From contig NZ_BDCF01000058.1 of NCBI RefSeq assembly GCF_001613365.1, positions 1 through 51,555 of the forward strand: a stretch of DNA of 51,555 nt, given 5' to 3'. The notes under the pieces are model-generated. The model searched no databases. It had not been told where the DNA came from and saw only the letters and a program-made list of their open reading frames with translations. Positions 48,003 to 51,555 of this stretch are shown piece by piece. The stretch is from Nocardia xishanensis NBRC 101358. GTDB lineage: Bacteria; Actinomycetota; Actinomycetes; Mycobacteriales; Mycobacteriaceae. How positions within the stretch are numbered: the first letter of the stretch is position 1; every line of letters starts with the position of its first letter. A program made the position numbers and the translations under genes.

Positions 48003-48374
48003 GTGGATTATTTGGACCAGTGGAATGAAGAACAACGCCGAGTCGCGGCTGAATGGCGTCGACGACATGCTTCCCTACAGCGGGCCCTCGGGCAGGTAAC
48101 GGTCCACGTCGGCTCACGCAATGGCGAGCTCGGGGTGACGGTGGATGCACACGGCAAGGTCACCGATCTGCGGCTCACACCGCAGGCGCTGCGACTTGGA
48201 GAGGCTCAGCTCCGCCGAACACTGTTGGAGACTATCCAGCGTGCGCAGGCCGACGCACAACGTCAGGCCGAGGCCACCGCGCGGCCCTACATCGATGACC
48301 CCGCTGCCGCAACGGCGGTGAGCTTCATTCGCGAAGCGCTGGGAGACAACAGTCACTCTCCACACCGCATGTGA
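48003..48374 (+). CDS. YbaB/EbfC-family protein of the ESX module
   Basis: A 123-residue protein from the GTG at 48003 with GGGAG upstream: VDYLDQWNEEQRRVAAEWRR, VTVHVGSRNGELGVTVDAHG, KVTDLRLTPQALRLGEAQLR, TLLETIQRAQADAQRQAE. The pattern NGELxVTVDxxGxxxDLRL is that of YbaB/EbfC-like proteins encoded in actinobacterial type VII toxin loci, where they often stand as first gene before WXG100 genes. Here it is last, so it may belong to a following module that was lost (an IS30 relic follows). A nucleoid-association or chaperone role is possible but unproven. Confidence 0.78.
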   Translation: MDYLDQWNEEQRRVAAEWRRRHASLQRALGQVTVHVGSRNGELGVTVDAHGKVTDLRLTPQALRLGEAQLRRTLLETIQRAQADAQRQAEATARPYIDDPAAATAVSFIREALGDNSHSPHRM

Positions 48375-48619
48375 CATACCGCCAAACGGACACCCATAGT
48401 GACCCGAATGAAGGGGCCGCGAACCGACTTCGGTAGCAGGTCGTCCGTTGACGCCCCGACAGTTCGACATGTTGGCGCAGTGGCGCAACATTCTGTTTGA
48501 TTCAACCCGGTTGCGGGCACGTGAGTACCGGTCCGCTCAGATGCGGAACCGGGTGGCCTAGGAGGAGATCTTGCGGTCGGCACGATCACGCACAGCCGAG
48601 ATCGGGTTCGGCACCGGTG

Positions 48620-48896
48620 CGCCGGAGGCGGCGTCGATCACCACAGGGCCATCACCGCGGCCACAAGCATGCCGATCTACCTATGCAAGCCGCGAAGCCC
48701 GTGGCAACGCGGCACAAACGAGAACACGAACCGACTGCTGCGCCAGTACCTGCCCAAGAACGCCGACCTACGCCAATTCAGCCAAGCCGACCTCGACGCG
48801 ATCGCCGAAGAACTCAACAACCGCCCCCGCAAGATCCACCGATACCGCAGTCCCGCAGAGGTATACGCCGACCACCTCGACAGCGGTGACGCATAG
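48620..48896 (+). pseudogene. IS30-family transposase C-terminal remnant
   Basis: AITAATSMPIYLCKPRSPWQ, RGTNENTNRLLRQYLPKNAD and LAIAEELNNRPRKIHRYRSP carry the IS30 catalytic end: the PRSPWQRGTNENTNxLLRQYxPK block with the final Glu (NEN). The first half of the transposase is missing and the upstream 250 bases (48375-48620) contain no recognisable gene. A relic of an element inserted downstream of the ESX module. Confidence 0.78.
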
Positions 48897-48932
48897 CCGC
48901 CTCGAGTTCGAGGCGTTGCTCGACAATCGGAA

Positions 48933-49511
48933 TCAGTCACCGAGGTCAGGCAGGGTTTCCTCCGGTAGGGCAGGTCGGCGGTTCTCGAGCCAGAATCCGT
49001 ATTCCCGCAAGTAGGTTTCGAGGCCGTTGTCCAAGTAGCTGCGGAAGTCGCGTAGCCCCTTGGCGGCATCGCGGGTCTGGGCGTCTTGACTGATGGACCA
49101 CTTGCTGTCGACAGCATCAATCCATGTTCGGACTCGCGCGCGATCGGCCCACCATGTGCGTATCAGTTCCAGGTTCCAGTGGTCGTCGCCATCACAGGCG
49201 TACGACAAGAACGGGTCGGTCCAGGCCGCTGACAGCACCAGCTGTGTCTGCCACGCGTTCTGTGGCTGACGAAACACCAACTCGCCGCCGTAACCGTCTT
49301 CGTAGACGATGTGGTCGGGCGCGATCGGGCGACCTGCCCAGCAATTGTCGGTCTGGGCGCCATAGAACGGGCCGGGCACGTTACGCCAATCCCGGTGCTC
49401 CCACATCCCGCGGAGATAATCTTCCGGGGGATCCAGCAGCCTGCCGTCGTCCCAGCCGAGGTTCCTCAGCGATGCCGAGGCCCGCACAGTGGGTAGTGGG
49501 TCCCAATACAC
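48933..49511 (-). CDS. hypothetical protein
   Basis: A 192-residue protein, best started at the GTG at 49511 (VYWDPLPTVRASASLRNLGW). It is rich in aromatic residues: DYLRGMWEHRDWRNVPGPFY, GGELVFRQPQNAWQTQLVLS, TWWADRARVRTWIDAVDS. No signal peptide or membrane segment. I do not recognise a family; tryptophan-rich soluble proteins of this length are found beside secretion or toxin genes. The open frame extends upstream to 50003 but that part is antisense to the TetR region and low-complexity. Confidence 0.6.
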   Translation of the reverse strand: MYWDPLPTVRASASLRNLGWDDGRLLDPPEDYLRGMWEHRDWRNVPGPFYGAQTDNCWAGRPIAPDHIVYEDGYGGELVFRQPQNAWQTQLVLSAAWTDPFLSYACDGDDHWNLELIRTWWADRARVRTWIDAVDSKWSISQDAQTRDAAKGLRDFRSYLDNGLETYLREYGFWLENRRPALPEETLPDLGD

Positions 49512-49743
49512 CGGCTGATGATAATGGCAGTCCGTGCGAGATAGGCTCGGCGAGTCAGCAGCGGTGATGCACTGACCAGTTGAGCCCAAGATCGTCTGCC
49601 GACAAACTCGACACTCACTGTGACTCGCGGCGCTGAATGGCGGTGATTTCGCGATGCGGGGGTGGCGGTGACTTCGGGGTGGTGGGGAATCACATCCGGG
49701 CGAGATATCGAGCGCGATGCGGGTCGCGGCCGCACAGTTCTCG

Positions 49744-50364
49744 TCATCGCCGAGCGGCCGCTGTGGTCGTGCCCAGTACATGGTCGAGGAGATGGTCGAT
49801 GAGTGCGGTCGCGGACTGCGCGGTGCTGTAGCCCTGGAGCATGCTTTGGGCGAGTCCACCGATTGCCATGAGGATGAGTTCGGCGTCGAGATCCGGGTGA
49901 CGCGGGCCCGATCCGTCGGCGTGCTGGGCTCGACGGAGCTGGTCGGCGACGATCGTGACCAGTGCGCGAGGCGCGGCGAAGGTTTCTTCCGCGGTGATGC
50001 CACCGCCGATGATCGCCGCAGTGCCGAAAGCGCCGAGCACGACGGCTTCTTCTCGGCGTTGCTCGTCCAGGGGAAGCAGTTCGGTCAGGACCGCGCGGAT
50101 CGCTTCGCGGGGTGCGGCGTCCTGGCCCAGCGTGGTCCACCGTTGGGTGAATCGGGCGCCGGCGTCTTCCATCACCGATCGGTGGGTCGCCAGCAGGAAT
50201 TCGCTCTTGGTTCCGAAGTAGTACTGCACCAGCCGTATCGAGAATCCGGCCTCGGCGGCGACGGTTTGAAAGGTCACCGCTTCCAGGCCGCCGCCGACGA
50301 TGACCCGGCGTGCGGCGTCGGTGATCTGGCGTCGCCGCACTTCATGGTCGACCAGTCGTGGCAC
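49744..50364 (-). CDS. TetR-family repressor
   Basis: A 206-residue TetR regulator: HTH MPRLVDHEVRRRQITDAARR, VIVGGGLEAVTFQTVAAEAG, FSIRLVQYYFGTKSEFLLAT (residues 1-60), where FSIRLVQYYFGTK is the recognition helix region. The ligand domain follows with AREAIRAVLTELLPLDEQRR. It is divergent from the alpha/beta-hydrolase with a perfect palindrome in between, so it likely represses the hydrolase and itself until a lipid- or drug-like ligand binds. The 230 bases after it hold no gene. Confidence 0.9.
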   Translation of the reverse strand: MPRLVDHEVRRRQITDAARRVIVGGGLEAVTFQTVAAEAGFSIRLVQYYFGTKSEFLLATHRSVMEDAGARFTQRWTTLGQDAAPREAIRAVLTELLPLDEQRREEAVVLGAFGTAAIIGGGITAEETFAAPRALVTIVADQLRRAQHADGSGPRHPDLDAELILMAIGGLAQSMLQGYSTAQSATALIDHLLDHVLGTTTAAARR

Positions 50365-50450
50365 GAGACCTGCGCTTTCCTCTTGTATCTACTACCTCGG
50401 ACGAGATGATACGAGGATACCGCATACATGTTACGGTCATACCATAGAGA

Positions 50451-50471
50451 TGATACGGTCGTACCGTATCA
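50451..50471. promoter_or_regulatory. TetR operator palindrome
   Basis: TGATACGGT-CGT-ACCGTATCA, a perfect 9-3-9 inverted repeat 20 bases before the hydrolase start. Partial copies (TTACGGTCATACCAT at about 50430, GATACGAGGATACCG at about 50410) suggest a second, weaker site toward the TetR gene. Confidence 0.8.
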
Positions 50472-50491
50472 GCGGATCGAAGGGGAGGCTC

Positions 50492-51373
50492 ATGCCGAAG
50501 ATCGGGCGATTCACCAGCGAGGAAGCCAAGGCGGCCTTCCTACGCGCCTATGACACCGTGGCCGCGAAATGGCCTGTGCCCTCGACCGATATCGACGTCG
50601 AAACATCTTTCGGCACCACGCGCGTACGCAAATCCGGAAACGGGGACGGTGCACCGATCGCGCTGCTGCCGGGCATCGGGGGGAACGGGCAGGTATGGCT
50701 CAACTTCATCGAGGATCTGGCGCGCGAGCACGTCGTGTACACGCCGGACGTCATCGGGTGGGCGGGACGCTGTGTGCAGACCGCACCCGTGCGCGACACG
50801 GCAGATATCGCGAAGTGGATGATCGAGGTGCTCGACGGACTCGGTGAGGACCGCGTCCATCTGGCCGGGAACTCCCTGGGCGCTTGGCTGGCCGGTGCCG
50901 TCGCGGTGCACCGCTGCGATCGTCTGGTGAGTCTGACCATGTTCGAGCCCAGTGGTGCGACCTTCGCCAAGCCGCGCTGGGGTCTGCTGTTCAAATTCGT
51001 TGTGGCCGGTGCGCGGCCCACTCCCGAGCGGATGCGCAAGTTCAACAAGTGGCTGATGCCGGGCGTCGAGTTCACCGACGAGGAGTTCGCACTCGCCATG
51101 GCGACCGTGAAGTTCCGGTCCGGTATGCCGTGGGACCGCCCCTTCACCGACGAACAGCTGGCCGCCATCACCGCACCGAGCCTGGTACTCTTCGGCACCG
51201 ACACCGTCGTCAACGATCCACAGCTCGGGGCGGCACGCGCCCGAAATCACATGCCCTCGGCCGAGACCGAGATCTATCCGGGCATCGGACACGATCTGCT
51301 GTGGGCGAATCCGGAACAAATAATTCCGCGCTTCCTCGACTTCGTCGCCAACCACGACCAAGTCCGAGCGTGA
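50492..51373 (+). CDS. alpha/beta-hydrolase under TetR control
   Basis: A 293-residue alpha/beta-hydrolase from the ATG at 50492 with AGGGGAGG upstream. LLPGIGGNGQVWLNFIEDLA is the oxyanion region, VHLAGNSLGAWLAG the nucleophile elbow (Ser about residue 132), VLFGTDTVVND the acid (Asp about 236) and GIGHDLLWANP the histidine (about 267). The N-terminal 35 residues (SEEAKAAFLRAYDTVAAKWP) are typical of carboxylesterase-like members that act on ester drugs or lipids. It shares a regulatory region with the divergent TetR gene. Confidence 0.88.
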   Translation: MPKIGRFTSEEAKAAFLRAYDTVAAKWPVPSTDIDVETSFGTTRVRKSGNGDGAPIALLPGIGGNGQVWLNFIEDLAREHVVYTPDVIGWAGRCVQTAPVRDTADIAKWMIEVLDGLGEDRVHLAGNSLGAWLAGAVAVHRCDRLVSLTMFEPSGATFAKPRWGLLFKFVVAGARPTPERMRKFNKWLMPGVEFTDEEFALAMATVKFRSGMPWDRPFTDEQLAAITAPSLVLFGTDTVVNDPQLGAARARNHMPSAETEIYPGIGHDLLWANPEQIIPRFLDFVANHDQVRA

Positions 51374-51511
51374 ACCCACACGGTAGGCGATGGGCAAGCC
51401 AGGCAACCTCATTCGAGGCGCACCAAGGTCCAGCTCCTCTCCCATAGACGCCAAACCACCGACGGCGCGGATCGTCCCACCCTGCAGAGGCAAGCATGCG
51501 CGGATCAGCCA

Positions 51512-51543
51512 GGTGTCTCGTGAACGATCATTCACGAGACACC
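51512..51543. terminator. perfect 13-bp hairpin at the window end
   Basis: GGTGTCTCGTGAA (51512-51524) pairs perfectly with TTCACGAGACACC (51531-51543) around a 6-base loop. It lies 139 bases after the hydrolase stop and is probably its terminator or that of a convergent gene beyond the window. Confidence 0.6.
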
Positions 51544-51555
51544 CTGCCGCGCCTT

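Noticed and set aside
48933..50003. Long form of the tryptophan-rich hypothetical starting at 50003
   Set aside because: The upstream 160 codons are antisense to the TetR gene and of shadow-frame composition.
1..51555. CRISPR arrays and tandem repeat arrays
   Set aside because: No regularly spaced repeats of 20 bases or more were seen.

Overview
The window is very GC-rich actinobacterial DNA, most likely from Nocardia or a close Mycobacteriales relative. Pointers are the high third-position GC, many GTG/TTG starts, 4-bp start/stop overlaps, WXG100 (ESX/type VII) proteins, a secreted glycine-zipper protein of a kind common in Nocardia, lipoproteins with actinobacterial lipoboxes, and LysR/TetR/HxlR/ArsR/LuxR regulators. 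No tRNA, rRNA or CRISPR array was seen. All family assignments come from reading the translated sequence and from memory of the families; no database was searched.

Layout. 1-2.7 kb is a gene graveyard: a membrane protein gene with an internal stop and a frameshift, a broken phoU, a frameshifted HIT gene, and a deletion-fused lpd/pdhA remnant. 2.7-5.4 kb holds a thiolase/OB-fold pair and a divergent EF-G-like protein that has lost its GTPase motifs, followed by abutting SDR and Nudix remnants. 5.9-16.7 kb is the centrepiece: one tightly coupled minus-strand operon of eleven genes, read as ATP-grasp ligase, DUF364-like protein, PLP cysteine-synthase-like enzyme, enolase-superfamily epimerase, MFS exporter, methyltransferase, PduX-like threonine kinase, siderophore-type ABC ATPase, permease and binding lipoprotein, and a GNAT. 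It faces a secreted protein gene across an AT-rich gap with two Fur-family boxes.

17.8-20.7 kb is again decayed (YraQ-type permease, GH15, NhaA and methyltransferase remnants) around one intact lipoprotein. 21-24 kb has a LysR regulator divergent from an iron-type alcohol dehydrogenase and an azoreductase. 24.1-25.4 kb is a dead IS3 element. 25.9-30.8 kb carries a ricin-lectin secreted protein, a LuxR/LAL regulator with a broken neighbour, and a YceI pair. 30.9-32.5 kb joins a truncated serine recombinase to a hibernation-factor remnant. 32.5-37.8 kb has small metabolic and regulatory genes (zinc ribbon, hydrolase, PhnA, ArsR/SRPBCC, HxlR/NmrA) mixed with integrase and transposase relics. 39-43 kb has a small hypothetical, an S14 fragment, a condensation-GNAT fusion and a hydrolase. 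43.1-45.5 kb is a pile-up around an IS21 remnant that abuts truncated LOTUS and hemD genes. 45.9-48.4 kb is a type VII secretion toxin module with a colicin-E3-like ribonuclease tip and a probable immunity gene. The window ends with an IS30 relic, a hypothetical, and a TetR/hydrolase pair.

How it works together. The 11-gene operon contains biosynthesis, export, re-import and metal-type regulation, so I read it as a small-molecule metallophore system, probably for zinc because the boxes are Fur-type rather than the IdeR/DtxR type used for iron in these bacteria. I do not recognise the gene combination from a described pathway. Elsewhere the contrast between intact operons and at least fifteen broken genes marks this as a region under rearrangement and decay.
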